A DNA stretch of 64,000 nucleotides, from positions 744,001 to 808,000 of the forward strand of contig JACZZP010000013.1 of assembly GCA_015183035.1 (NCBI GenBank). The letters run 5' to 3'. The translations under genes and the position numbers were made by a program. Each line of letters starts with the position of its first letter. Positions within the stretch are counted from its first letter, which is position 1. This DNA is from Meloidogyne chitwoodi. Lineage: Eukaryota; Nematoda; Chromadorea; Rhabditida; Meloidogynidae. Of this stretch, positions 48,574 through 60,240 are shown in pieces. Below the pieces are notes generated by a model. That model searched no databases, was not told the origin of the DNA, and saw nothing but the letters and a program-made list of their open reading frames with translations.

Positions 48574-48679
48574 TTTTGAGGACATTTGAGTCTAGTAAAC
48601 ATAGCAATTAAATATTAGTCTTACATTATTAATTTTTAAATTTTAAGAATAATATGTTAAGACTCAAATGTTCTCAAAT
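48574..48679 (+). promoter_or_regulatory. Inverted repeat / RNA stem-loop in lin-28 3' UTR
   Basis: The arms TTTTGAGGACATTTGAGTCT (48574-48593) and AGACTCAAATGTTCTCAAAT (48660-48679) pair over about 18 positions, with a G-U pair replacing one Watson-Crick pair in the RNA, around a loop of about 66 nt. It starts 44 nt after the stop codon. Confidence 0.6.
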
Positions 48680-48712
48680 ATTTTCTTTTTAATATAACAA
48701 TTCTTTTTAATT

Positions 48713-48720
48713 CTCAGGGA
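48713..48720 (+). promoter_or_regulatory. Candidate lin-4/miR-125 site in lin-28 3' UTR
   Basis: CTCAGGGA is a perfect eight-base complement of the lin-4 5' end (UCCCUGAG). It lies 183 nt after the lin-28 stop codon. lin-28 is a known direct lin-4 target in C. elegans. Confidence 0.7.
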
Positions 48721-48742
48721 TATCCAAAATAGCAAAATAAAT

Positions 48743-48749
48743 TACCTCA
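48743..48749 (+). promoter_or_regulatory. Candidate let-7 site in lin-28 3' UTR
   Basis: TACCTCA complements let-7 bases 2-7 plus the flanking A (7mer-A1 class). It begins 22 nt after the lin-4 site. An AATAAA at 48736-48741 just before it could place it near a poly(A) cleavage site, so it may or may not be in the mature UTR. Confidence 0.45.
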
Positions 48750-49366
48750 TTAAATATATTTTAATTTAAAATATATACAAAAGGCACTCACTTTCCAAAA
48801 CTTTTTTCTAAAAACCTCTTCTTCTTTTTTTTATTTAAAACCTCTAATTTTTTTCTAATTCGATAAAATATTTTACTCGAAAAATAATCAAAAAATGAAA
48901 TAAGTCATAATAAAATTTATTAAAAAATTAAATTAAAGTTCAACTTAAAAAAAGGATAAACACTAAAATTTTATTTATTTATTAAAAAAATATTTTCTGT
49001 TTTTAAAAATAATTTTTTTCAAATTAAACATTATAAAAATAGTTGGAAATACTTTGACATAGAAAATGATTATAATTAATAAAGATATATATTTGTATTC
49101 TCTCTCGTAAAGAACGCCATAGTTTTTTAATTTTATTTTTCACGATTTTTTAAAGAATGGCTGACGTTTTATTAAAGATTATAAGAAATAAAACAGAAAA
49201 ATCATTTCAAATATTTGGCCACTAAAATTAAAGATTTCTTTGAAAAGAAGGGAGAGACATTTTTTAGAATAATACAAAAAGCACAATAATATTTTTAAAT
49301 AAATACTATAAATATTTTTTCTAATTTATTATCTATATTATATTTTCTCTTATTTATTTAACCTTT

Positions 49367-50741
49367 TTATTTAAAATCCTCTGCAATCAAAGGATGTCCA
49401 TTAATAACATCTTTCTCATGAATATAAGAAAATATTTTTGAAGGTATTTCCATTGTTTGATCATCAACTAAAACAATATCATATTCATCCATATAACGTT
49501 CCATAAGGCTATCAAAATTAAAATTGAGCTGAAAAATTAAAAAATTATTGAAAAAGTAAGTTTTTTTCTGGGAAAATTTTAATATATAAATCTAAATCTT
49601 TAAAATAGATCATTTTTATAAAATTAAAAAAAATTACATAGCCAATTTTCAACACAATCAACTCATGACATACTCCAACATCCATATGAACGTCTTAAAT
49701 AATAAGCAAATTAAAATTTTTTCAAAAATCAAAAAACCTCCTAAGCTATCTCCAAGCAAAAGAACAGAAGTTCTGTCAGCAATACTTTTAAAAAATGGGG
49801 CTTCTTGTGATATTACAGACGAATTTTTATTAAAGGTGTGAATAAGAGGTTCAACAAATCCAATACATTCTGAAGTCTCATCATTATCTTCTTGTGTAAT
49901 AGAAAAGTGCATAAAATTAGAAATTATATGAACGTCTCGAAGACGAAAAGCTTCATCCATTTGATGTTTATGACATTGATGTTCCAAAACAAATTCAATT
50001 ATTTGACCAATTCCAGCACTAAACAACACAACTGGAACTTTAGCATGATGAAGAGATAAGAGAAAATCAGCACATCCATCTCTTTAAAAATTAATAAAAT
50101 ATTATTAAAATTTAATCAAAAAATAATTTTAAGATTAATTTTAAAAACATGTAATGATTCTTTTAAATTCGAAAAAAATTATTTCACAAAACAAAAATAA
50201 AAACCTCAAAAGAAGATTATCTGAATGTTTCACTGCCTCTCTCAAAGTTGATTTCTTTGGTCTATACTAAAATTAAATACATATAATAGGAAATAATCTA
50301 AAAAAAACCTGTTCAATCAATCCATGTGAAGTCCTCCACCATTCTTCCATTATAGGAATTTTGTCTTCCATTAGTGTATCTGGACAATATTCAATTACAA
50401 TATATTTATCACGCAGAGCACAAATACGAGCTTGAAAATCAGGATTGATTTCAGCTGCAACATGTTCAAATAATCCATGTGTTGTAACGCATTGTTGACC
50501 ATTTTTGTGATAACGAGAGAGTGTATAATCAAAATCGGAGATTGTCTTAATAAAATATAATTGGTTAACACTCAATAAATTTGAAAGATAAAAAAACCAT
50601 AAGTTTGTCACTAGTTGCTTCGGCCATTGACTGAAGCTTCTTTGCCACTGTCTCAATATTTCGAATACGCACATGACTTAAACCAAGTAAGGAATTGATT
50701 AGCTTTGAAGCATTCATTTTGTTATTTGAGCACTGAACCAT
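49367..50741 (-). CDS. Cytosolic 5'-nucleotidase III (NT5C3-like)
   Basis: HAD-superfamily pyrimidine 5'-nucleotidase that dephosphorylates UMP and CMP (also 7-methyl-GMP in the IIIB form). HAD motif I is [15 protein letters not shown], with both catalytic Asp residues. The cap region has [11 protein letters not shown], and [20 protein letters not shown]. Motif II is [17 protein letters not shown] and motif IV is [17 protein letters not shown]. The C-terminus reads [17 protein letters not shown] and stops after IAEDFK. About seven exons. ATG 50741 was chosen ([13 protein letters not shown]); the frame is open a little further upstream without another ATG. All catalytic motifs are present. It is head to head with the RH-domain gene. 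Confidence 0.93.
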
Positions 50742-51241
50742 TTTGAAGCCACGTTGGTATTTTAACAATGTTAAAAAAGAATGGCTTACTTAGCCAAACT
50801 GAAATAATAAAATTTAGCGTGGATTTTAACTTTCATAGCAATGAAAAAATATAGAAACAAATAATGAGAAATTTCTATGGCATTTAGTCACTTTTTCCAA
50901 CAATAACGTTTTGTCAAATAGGATTTTGTGGCAATTTGTCTTTAGGTCTTTTTATCATATATTTCTCTATGTTTATATGTAAGCTCTATAATATTTCTCG
51001 ACTTCCTTTTCTCTTTTATCTCCAGTCTCTCTTTTTTCAACAGAAATTGAAGGGATTGAAGCGGATTCGACGAAAAACTAAAAATTGACTTAATTTGCAA
51101 TTCAATAGACTAGATTTTGTGAATCATAAAAAATTATTCATTTATAGGTAGTTATTTAATAATGATTCATATTTTTTTGTTAATTTACTCTATTTAAGTG
51201 ACTTATTTAGCAGAAATAATTGAATTTTGGCTAATATATGA
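50742..51241. promoter_or_regulatory. Divergent promoter region, NT5C3 / RH-domain gene
   Basis: 500 bp between divergent start codons. A pyrimidine-rich stretch lies at about 51000-51040. A tiny upstream frame (ATG 51238, four codons) overlaps the start of the plus-strand gene. Confidence 0.4.
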
Positions 51242-53738
51242 ATGTTCACTAATCATGGACACCAAGGCTCTTCAAGATATCAAAACAATCGATTGAGTTT
51301 ATCTGTAACACCAGCTTTTCCTATTTTTATTTCTTCTGATATTGCTTTTATTAAGGTTTATAAAATTTTTAAATAATTTTATTAAAAAATTCGTTAGGAA
51401 AGCACAATAGCTCAATCATCTCGAACCCGCTCAAATTCCATTTTTCTAAATGAAGATCTAAATTCAGAAAGCTTGCCCAAGATATTTGATGCAACAACGG
51501 ATAATTTATTATGGGACAATTTATCTTTAATATCGAATGAGTCGGCAATTTCTGCAGGGTGTTGTGTCGAAAAGAGCGTGGATCGACAACCGATTGATGA
51601 ACAGGTTTTTTTTCTAATTCTTAAATTTTTCTTTAAATTCTCTTTAATTTTAAATATTTAAAGAAAGCTTGTCTTCAACTTAGCAATTATTTAATCAGTT
51701 CAATAGAAGAAATTCAATGGAAAGAAATGGTTGCAAATATTGATTTTGATGAGGAAGTTGATCCTCATTTATATCTTAAACAATTTCCTATTTTGAGAAG
51801 TAATTCAATTTCAAATAAATCAGAAACAACTTCAAAGGTCTCATTTGATGCATCAAATTATAAATTTGAAGAAGGCCGTTCAGTTTTTTATTTTGAAAAT
51901 TCAAAAGAGGAATGCTCACAGCAACCAAGCACTTCTAGGTTTTTAAATTTTTTAACTGGCAAATTTTTATTTTGTTAATTTCTGCTATTTTTACCGAATA
52001 GTAAATATTTTCAATTATTACTATTTTCAATATTTATTTTTTAGGGATATCCTTGCATTATCAACATTTGATGAGCCTATAAAATATATAGAACAGCCTT
52101 CCACTTCCTCTTTTAACTCTTCCTCACAAAAATCTTCAAATTTAACAAAACTTAAGTGTGATACGGATTCAAAAGAAGGAAGTGAGTTCTCTAAAGATGA
52201 ACAAAAACTTTGTCAATCACCTAGAATTAATGCAAATAATTTGAGGGATTTAATTGTTGCAATGGCTGACACTTTTACACTCCAAAACGTTTGTAAAAAT
52301 TTTTTAAAAAAGATATTATTTTTAAAATATTTTTGAAACCATAAGATAAAAAATAAAAAATTTTAGTCAACAAAACTTGCGGAGATTATGAGACGTATCT
52401 CAGCTGTCCCACCTCCTACTAATTTAAGAATGTTTGATGGAAGCAGTTTACATAAAAGCTGGCGACCACCTAGAAAGAAATTTATTTTTGACATTGTTAA
52501 ACCTAATGAGTAAGATTTTTAAAAATTTTTAGCATTTTAAAATTTAATTTAAGTTTTTTAATTCAATTGGCATTACAAAAGCATCGTTGTGCTGGTTGTG
52601 GGCATAAATTTGATAAATTTAATACAAGACATGCACAATTCTGCTTTTATTATTCTAAATTGTTTTGTCCATGTTGCCATCAGGGTTCAAAGGTTTTTAT
52701 TTTTTAAATAAATCAAATCTTTTAATTAAGATGTTTTAATTTTCTAAAAATCTTTTATTAAAATTATCATTAAAAAATTATTCTTTAGAGTCGTTTACCA
52801 GCTCGAATTTTATCTGATTGGAATTTAAAATTTTATCCAGTTTGTGACATTGCTTTTGGGTTTATAAAAGAAAATGAAGATCAGCCAGTTTTTAATGTTC
52901 ATCTAATAAATCCTCAATTATATAAAAAAGTAAAAAACTTGAGACGTTTCCGAAAATTGAGAATTAAAGTTTCTCATATGTGGCCATTTGTACAATTGTG
53001 TAAAATTGCTGAAGAATTATTGACTGAAAATGGAATGTAAGTGAAAAATAGTTTATAATTTTTAAAAGGAAATATTAATAAAAAGAATATTAGAAAAATG
53101 TTCACGTTTCAAGGTAAAATTTATTAAAGAGTTGTCTAATACTTTTGATTTGTTTTTTGGTTTTAATTTGGGGAGAATGATTTTTTATGAGAAATTTGGG
53201 AAAAGGCTTTTTAGAGAAAGAAATTTCCAATTCTCTAAATTATTATTTATTCCATTTCATCTTTAGTCTTAGGACAATGTTCACATCTATACCAAAACGT
53301 TTCCGTTCATTCGAATGTATTGATATTTATTCACTTGTTGATTTTGAACGTATTGCAAATAAAAATTTATTGGAATTTCTTGAACCATTGGTCAAAATGG
53401 GTGCAGCTCACATTGAAAATTGTGAAGTAAGTTAAGTGAAAAATTTATTTAAAATTTATTTTTCACTCTAGTTCTGTAAACAACGAGCATTCTTTTGTCA
53501 AGTGTGTATGGATCCAAAAGATGTACTTTTTCCCTTTCAATTGGAACGTTGTTATAGGTTTTTATTACATAATTAAAATACTTTATTTAAAAAATTTAAA
53601 AAAAGATGCGACAGCTGTGGGTCACTTAGCCACAAAAAATGTTACCGCATGGCTTCAAAACGTTCATCAACTTCATCCTATGAAACCGATTTAGATGTTC
53701 CATGCGAAAAATGTGAGAGAATACGGCAGAATAAGTAA
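51242..53738 (+). CDS. Rubicon-homology (RH) domain protein, Rubicon/PLEKHM1/DEF8 group
   Basis: Probable RAB7-binding regulator of autophagy or endolysosomal traffic. The N-terminal 400 residues are Ser/Thr/Asn-rich and mostly unstructured, with acidic patches. The C-terminal RH domain runs over the last five exons: LIQLALQKHRCAGCGHKF, FCFYYSKLFCPCCHQGSKSR, LPARILSDWNLKFYPVCDIA, PQLYKKVKNLRRFRKLRIKV, FECIDIYSLVDFERI, GAAHIENCEFCKQRAFFCQV, then VLFPFQLERCYRCDSCGSLS, HKKCYRM and CEKCERI. The regularly spaced Cys/His residues are the zinc ligands of the family. No PH, RUN or C1 domain is seen upstream, so this short form differs from PLEKHM1 and full Rubicon. ATG 51242 was chosen because the one at 51238 stops after four codons. 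About ten exons. Confidence 0.87.
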
Positions 53739-54077
53739 CAAAAATAGTTTTTAATTAAATTAGAAACTATTTTAAGGCTTAGATTACAAAGGACAACAAC
53801 TCCGTCTTTGGAGTAGCATAATATAAAGAGTGCGGCGAATTTACCTATAAAAAGTCTTTCTGGACTTTTGTAATTTAATTAAAATAATTCTACTCTTCAT
53901 GAAAAATTCTGTAATCCTTTTCGAAAATTCTATATTTTTAAACTTATATTTTTTGTAATTAAAAAAGTATTGTCAAACATTTTATATAAAAAACGGTGAA
54001 TAAAAATAGATATAAGTTGAAGGAAATACCAATATTCTTTAAAATTTATTTTTGTTAAAAGTAGAGAATTATTGTAT
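53739..54077. other. Convergent 3' intergenic region
   Basis: 340 bp between the stop codons of the RH-domain gene and the U2AF35 gene. No feature beyond AT-rich UTR-like sequence. Confidence 0.45.
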
Positions 54078-55735
54078 TTATTTTCGGATTATATCCTTAT
54101 CAATGTCTCCGCGACCTGGGGCTTCGTGAACGGCGTCTACTCCCTCCGTCTCTTTCGGTGCGATCCGTACGATCATCATGCTCCCATTCACGATCTGGAA
54201 AATGGAAATAAAATGAGCCTCAGATAAAAGATCCTTTTAGTAATTAACCTCTGCGCGGCTGTGTTCTCCCAAAACGATCAGGCGTTCTTGCTCTAGAACC
54301 GTACAAGCGACGACGAAGCTCACGCGAAATTGGCTTTAAATGCATGAAATTGCAAAAAGCCCCCTTGCTACAATCACCCAGTTCATACTGCCAAAATGAT
54401 AATGCACGTTGTTAATCCGTTAATTAAGATTTCCCCCAAAAAGAAAGTAACAAACCTGGAATTTAAGAAATAATTAAATTACGAGACAACTTCAAAGATA
54501 ATTTTAAATATTTTGTTTTAAAATAAAAATTTTTTTAGTGCTCTACAGACAAATCATATTTAAACTAATCACATTTAAAAGATTCCGGTAAAATTTTTAC
54601 ATTAAAAAAATAAAACCTGTCGACAACAAGCCTCACGAAAGTCAGTCACTGGTGAAAGTTCCGCATAAATAGGTTCACCATTAAACCAACGATTCTCCAG
54701 ACCTTTAGAACAAGCATCAGCATCTTCTTCATTGTAGAATTTAACGTAAACCTTAATGTTTTGTTCTTTCCTTTTAAACATTTTAACATACATTTCCAAT
54801 CATATGTTCACCTTAAAAAATTAGAAAAATATATTTTAAAATTATAAGAATACCAATATTGTCGCAAATGTTCATTTCTTCAATTTTCCCATATTTAGAG
54901 TCAAGTTCAGTGAAAACTTCTTCAAAAAATTCTTCAAAGTAACGCTGCTCCATTTCTAACTCTTCCCCTGACTTTAATAAATTGTTTGGGGATTTGAGCT
55001 GAAAAACGTCATTTATTCTTTCCCATTAAAATTTTTACGTAATTTATTTAAATATCAACAATTTATAAATAATATTGTATTATTTTTTTAAGTTTAAACC
55101 TTTGCAAGTGCTTCTGCCTGTTGAAGATTAATTAATGGACTGTGATACATGTTCTGTAAATTCTCTTTATAATTTTAAAACATTAAAATAGAATTAAAAT
55201 TAATGAGAAGAGTTTTCCCATCTTTAAAAATCAGAGCCTTTTAAGTATTTGTCGAGATTATAATAGTTATAATAAATAAACATAAGTTGGATATATTAAT
55301 CATGAAATTGCTGTTCATTTTTAATTAAGGTTATCACAATGAACATTGGAGCCTCAATAATTTTTATTGGGCCAATAAAAGATAGAAGTTTATTAAAATT
55401 GAAAACCTTAAGAAGAACAGTTTGCGAAAATGAAGGTATATTATGTGTCCGTGAACATTTGTCACCATGACGGCAAGCGCCAATTTTGAAATAGAAAGAA
55501 CAGTTAACCTAAAAATGTATGAATTCTTATGTAAATTAATATATTAAATTTTAAATAGAAAACCGTACAATAAATTATGAGAATCTTTTAAAATAAATAA
55601 TACTTTGTCTTTTTCAGTCCCATAGATACTTGCTAAATATCTTAAAGAAAAAATAAATTTAAATGGAATAAAATAAAAAGAAACTTACTCGGCACCGGAA
55701 AGTTCATCCATACGATTTCGTTCTTTACGAGCCAT
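54078..55735 (-). CDS. U2AF1: U2AF small subunit (U2AF35)
   Basis: Splicing factor that recognises the AG at 3' splice sites. It begins [20 protein letters not shown] followed by CCCH finger one ([16 protein letters not shown], then SRTH). The UHM domain that binds U2AF65 follows, with [19 protein letters not shown] and [23 protein letters not shown] RNP sequence and the WFNGEPI loop. CCCH finger two reads [21 protein letters not shown] short Arg/Ser-rich tail ([10 protein letters not shown]) ends at IIRK. The tail is shorter than in vertebrates and lacks the long glycine run. About seven exons; start at 55735, stop at 54078. In nematodes this factor reads the short UUUUCAG-type acceptor; many introns in this window end in TTTTTAG or TTAAAG, which is consistent. 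Confidence 0.95.
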
Positions 55736-56481
55736 TTTTATAATATTATAACTTTTTCTAAAGATATTTATTTTAAAGAAATATAAAACTAAAAAAAAGT
55801 ATTTTCGAAAATCTTATGTTAGCACAGAAAATTTCAGAATTCTTCGCTCAAAGTGTGCACCAAAGTTATTTTTCAACGCGTAAAAACCAAAAGTAAAAAA
55901 GTCTATTGGCGAAAGAAAACTTTCTGTGCGCTACTATGTCTCTCTTATTTCATTTTGTTGACCTCTTTCTCTGTACTTTTCCATTTAATACTCTATCATT
56001 TTCTCCCTCTTATTTTTTCATTTTGAAAATTAGTCGAAAGACCAACGAGATGGAATGGTCAAGCATAAAAATGAAAACCTTTTGAATCCTAAAGTTACGA
56101 CAAAACGTCATGGATAAAATGGTCATAAGGCGAGCAAAATCAAACCAATTTTCTTGTCAAAAATACCTTATGTATTTAAAAAATTTTCAGAGCGATAAAC
56201 CAAAAAGTGGAAACATAAACTATACAATAGCCAATTATAGTTTATTCTTAAACACAATTTCTACACAAATAATAAATATTTTAATTTAATCCTTTTAGTA
56301 AATTTGTCATTCTTTTTTTCAATTTTTCTTTTTGTCATGTGCACTTAAACTTCAGCTGTTCTTCTTTATTTTTACAAAAAAATAGAAAATTATTATTAAA
56401 TTCTTTGCTTTTATTTCTCATCATATTTTTCCCATTATTAATTTAAGTAGTTTTATTTTTTATTTTATTTTTAAAAAAGAA
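55736..56481. promoter_or_regulatory. Divergent promoter region, U2AF35 / PNPO
   Basis: About 745 bp between divergent start codons, GC-richer between about 55850 and 56180. GGAATGGTCAAGCATAAA at about 56052 matches a word upstream of the LysM gene; CATGGATAAAATGGTCATAA at 56109 is a weaker neighbour copy. Confidence 0.45.
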
Positions 56482-57698
56482 ATGTCAAATAATTCAAAGA
56501 TTTTATTAAATCAATATAATCAAGGAATAATTACAAAAAATTTAATTAAAAAAATTAAAAAACAACAATTATTAAAAGAAGAAAATTATTTTCAAATTGA
56601 TAATAATAAATTAAATATACAAGAAGAATTTAATCAAAAAGTTATATTAAATACAAAATGTAAGAGGAGGTTTTTTTACTTAATTTATTTTTAAAAATAT
56701 ATTTTAATTTTTTAAGCTATTCGAAAATTTTATGAAAAAAAGGCTGAACCATTTCTCATTGAATCTAATATGAAAAGATGTCCATTTGAACAATTTGATG
56801 TTTGGTTTAAAAATATTTGTGAAATTGAAGATTTGACTTTTAATGAAGTTAATGCTTTTGCTCTTTCAACTGTTAGGTTATTTTTTAAAGAAATTATTTA
56901 TTTTTATATTTTAATAATTTTTAGAATAATATATTTAAACAAATAATTATCTTATTTTAGAAAAAAAATTTAAAATTCAAAAATGAATCATAATTTTATT
57001 TATTTTAAATTAATTATTCTAGTTCTGATTGTAAACCAAGCTGTAGAATGTTACTTTTAAAAGGATATAGTATTGATGGTTTTGTATTCTTTAGTCACTC
57101 AATAAGCAAAAAGGGTTATGAATTAGCATTTAATCAAAATGCTTCAATGCTTTTTTATTGGCCAAAAGTTGATAGACAGGTTTTTATTTATTTATTTTTA
57201 AATTTAAATTAAATTTAAGATTAGAATTGAAGGTAAAGTTAGTATTTTAGATACTAAAATTGCAGATGAATATTGGATACAAAGACCTATTGCTTCAAGA
57301 ATAGGTTCTAAATTGAGTGAACAAAGCTCTACTATTCCAAACAGACAAGTCTCTTTTTTTTAATTATTTAAAAATTTTTGTGTTTTTTTAATTAAAAATG
57401 AGAGTAACAAAATGTTAAAAAAATTCTTAAAATAATTTTTTTAATTTAAGTATTTGGAGGAAAAACAACGTAAATTAGAAATACTTTTTGAAAAAGAAGG
57501 GGAAATTGCTATAACAAGACCAACTAATTGGTAAATTAAAATATATTTTTAATTAAAAAAAAATATATTTTAAGGTTAGGTTATATTCTTAAACCAAATT
57601 ATTTTGAATTTTGGCAAGGACAAAGTAATCGGGTTCATGACAGAATAATTTATGAATTAAATAATGAAGAATGGAAAATTACAAGATTAGCACCTTAG
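56482..57698 (+). CDS. PNPO: Pyridoxine 5'-phosphate oxidase
   Basis: FMN enzyme that makes pyridoxal 5'-phosphate (vitamin B6) from pyridoxine or pyridoxamine phosphate. After a Lys/Asn/Gln-rich N-terminus, family blocks follow: CPFEQFDVWFKNICE, NAFALSTVSSDCKPSCRMLL, LKGYSIDGFVFFSHSISKKG, NASMLFYWPKVDRQIRIEGK, ADEYWIQRPIASRIGSKLSE and QSSTIPNR. The C-terminal block LGYILKPNYFEFWQGQSNRV, HDRIIYE ends in WKITRLAP and stop, the normal end of PNPO. FMN contacts (RMLLLKG, FFSHSISKKG) and the substrate-binding Arg/Ser/His residues are all seen, so it should be active. Seven exons read; start 56482, stop 57696-57698. No targeting signal is obvious. Confidence 0.96.
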
Positions 57699-60240
57699 AA
57701 GAATAAATTTTAAATTTTTTTTTGAAAGAAGAAAAAAAGACTATTTTTTTAATTTAATTAATTAGAGGTTAAATTTATTGGGTAATTTTATTAAATTTTT
57801 TTAATATTTTGAAAAATGTTTTTTAAAGTCAAAAGATTGTTTTTTTAGAGAAGATCTTTTTTTATTTAATTTAAGTTTTACCCATTAAAGTTTTGATCTC
57901 TAATTTTATATTTTTTGTATTATTTTGATTTTTTTATATTTTAATTTTTGAAATTTTGTAAATTCAAAAATTTTTAAAATTTTATTTTAATACTAAAAAA
58001 AAGTATATTTTATTTAATACAAAAATATATTTATAATTTTGTTTGGTTAAAAATCGATTTTTGTTTGTATTTATTAGCTTGTGATCTTTTCATCTAAATA
58101 TTCATTTGTCTATTTAAATATTTATTTTTACTCTTTGTGGCTTTAAGCGCAAATATATTTTTTAATAAAATTAAATAATTCTTTTGAAAAATAACAAAAT
58201 ATAGTTAAAGACTAGCAAAATTTTAACTACTTTCTCTACATAAAATAAATTATTTAAATAATTGAACACACTCACTTTTATTTAATATTTAATATTAAAA
58301 ATAAATTAATTTTATTTTGGATTAGCCTAGAAAATAAATAAATATAAAACCAAATAGGATTAAATTTAATCAAATTTTTTAATTTTTTTTATTAATTTTA
58401 TTAGGGTAAATTTTTGAATTTTTATTTAATTCTTTTATAGATTAAAAATGAAAAATTCATTTTTATTATTATTAACCTAATTATTCGTATTTTTTAATAT
58501 TTTTGTTTTAATTAATTTTATTAACCAATTTAATGCATTATTTTATTAAAATATTTATTAAAATTTAATTTTGTAAACTGGTTTTATTTAAAATTATTTT
58601 TTGTCTTTTTTTATTATTTTTAAAAGAAGGAAACTTTCTTCTAATTTTTTCGGCAATTACCTAATTTTTACAATATTAAAAAAATATTTTTTTTTAAATA
58701 TTTTAATAATTAAAAAAATATTCCACGAATCAAAAATAGAAAGGAATGCGCGAAAATTATATTTTTTTTTAATTTTATTGTTACTTTTAATTTTTAATAT
58801 TTTGCACTTTTAATAGGAAAAAAATAATTTAAAAAAAGAGTAGCGGAAGAGAAAAAATAATTTTATGAATAACTAAATATTTTAATTGTTATTTTCTTTC
58901 TCTTTTTTATTTATTTTAATTTAAATGTTCAATAAAAAATTAATTTAATTATTTATTTATTTTATTGATTTTTAACTTTAAAATAATTTATTTTTTAAAT
59001 TATTTTAAAGAAATTATTATTTTTTAATTAAAAAAATAATTTATTAATTTATTTTAATAGACTCTCTCTAAATTTCTTTTAATTATTTTATAACCTTTAT
59101 TTTTTTGCACCATTAACGGTTAGGAATTTGTCGGCGTTTTAAATAAATTCTTTATAAAAATATTTTATTTTTCTATTAATTTTTTTTTCATTTTGGTTTT
59201 GCTAAAAATGGGTTTTTGATATGTTAAAAAATAGAGAAGGAAATATTGCGTACGTGTATATTTGTGTGTGTGGGTAATAACACCCGGGAATTTTTTTTAT
59301 TTTATTTTATTTGTAAATAATTGTTATAAACGTTAAAAAAGGTGTGTTTTTAATATTGGTTAAAAATTTGAGTGAATTAATTTATTTTTATTTAAAAAGT
59401 TTTTAATTTAATTGACTTTCTTCAATTGATTTTTTTATTTTAATTAATTTACAAATTATTTAAATAAAAACAAAATTGCTTTCCCCTAAGAAACCTAGAA
59501 CCTGTACCAAAACTCAAAGTAACAACTTCACAACCAACTTAACCACAATCCACTTTCTATAAGTTTAAAACTTTTTTATTATAAGGCCGGCGAAGTTTCC
59601 TTCCAGCCTAGCTAATAAATGAAAAAGAAAAGCCTTCGATCGGTAGTAGGATGGTTGAGTGGATTAGAGCCCCGTTTCCGAAGCTTTCAGGATCAAATCC
59701 TCTCAATGTTTTGCTATTTCGCTTTACTTTATAAAACATTTTCTAAAGTTTAATATTATTATTATTTACATTTTCTAAAAATAAATATTTTTTGTCAATA
59801 ATAATAATAAATATACATATAAAAACTAGTTTTATTTATTTGTTTGTTTGTTCTTTTATTTTTGGTTTATTTTATTTGATTACTTTTATAATTGTTTGTT
59901 TTTTAGGTTTTCTTTTTTTAGTCTTGTCAAAGCAAATCTTCTTTTTATTTTTAAAAATATTTTTAAATATTTATTTATTTATAAGAAAATATATTTAATA
60001 AGGAATTAATTTAATTTTTATTAAAAAAATATTTTTTTTATTATTTTTTACTTTTTTTTTCGTATTTATTTTTAAATTTTCCTCAAAATTTTACAATAAA
60101 TTCTTTCTTTCTCTTTTATTTTTTTTTTTGTAAATTAAAATCATCAATTCCCCAATTTTGTTATTTTCAAATAATTTCAGAATTTTAAATTATTATTAGA
60201 TTAAAATTATTTTTTATAAAAAATTATTTTTTAATAAAAA
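57699..60240. other. 2.5-kb non-coding interval
   Basis: Between PNPO and the galectin gene. Nearly all A/T, with a GC-richer island at about 59580-59735 that holds a tRNA-like sequence. Open frames at 58601-58813 and 59792-59998 are hydrophobic low-complexity translations of AT-rich DNA and are not supported as genes. Confidence 0.5.
59640..59720 (+). pseudogene. tRNA-like relic or SINE head
   Basis: TGGTTGAGTGG (from 59653) fits the internal A box of tRNA genes. GGATCAAATCC (59690-59700) fits the B box with two mismatches, and the spacing between them is right for a tRNA. The acceptor and T stems do not pair properly, so a working tRNA is unlikely. It could be a decayed Leu- or Ser-type tRNA or the head of a SINE. 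Confidence 0.35.

Larger units (their letters stand above)
48531..49366. other. lin-28 3' UTR and convergent intergenic region
   Basis: Contains a long inverted repeat (48574-48679), a lin-4 seed match, and a let-7 seed match close behind it. The rest, up to the NT5C3 stop at 49367, is plain AT-rich sequence. Confidence 0.55.
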
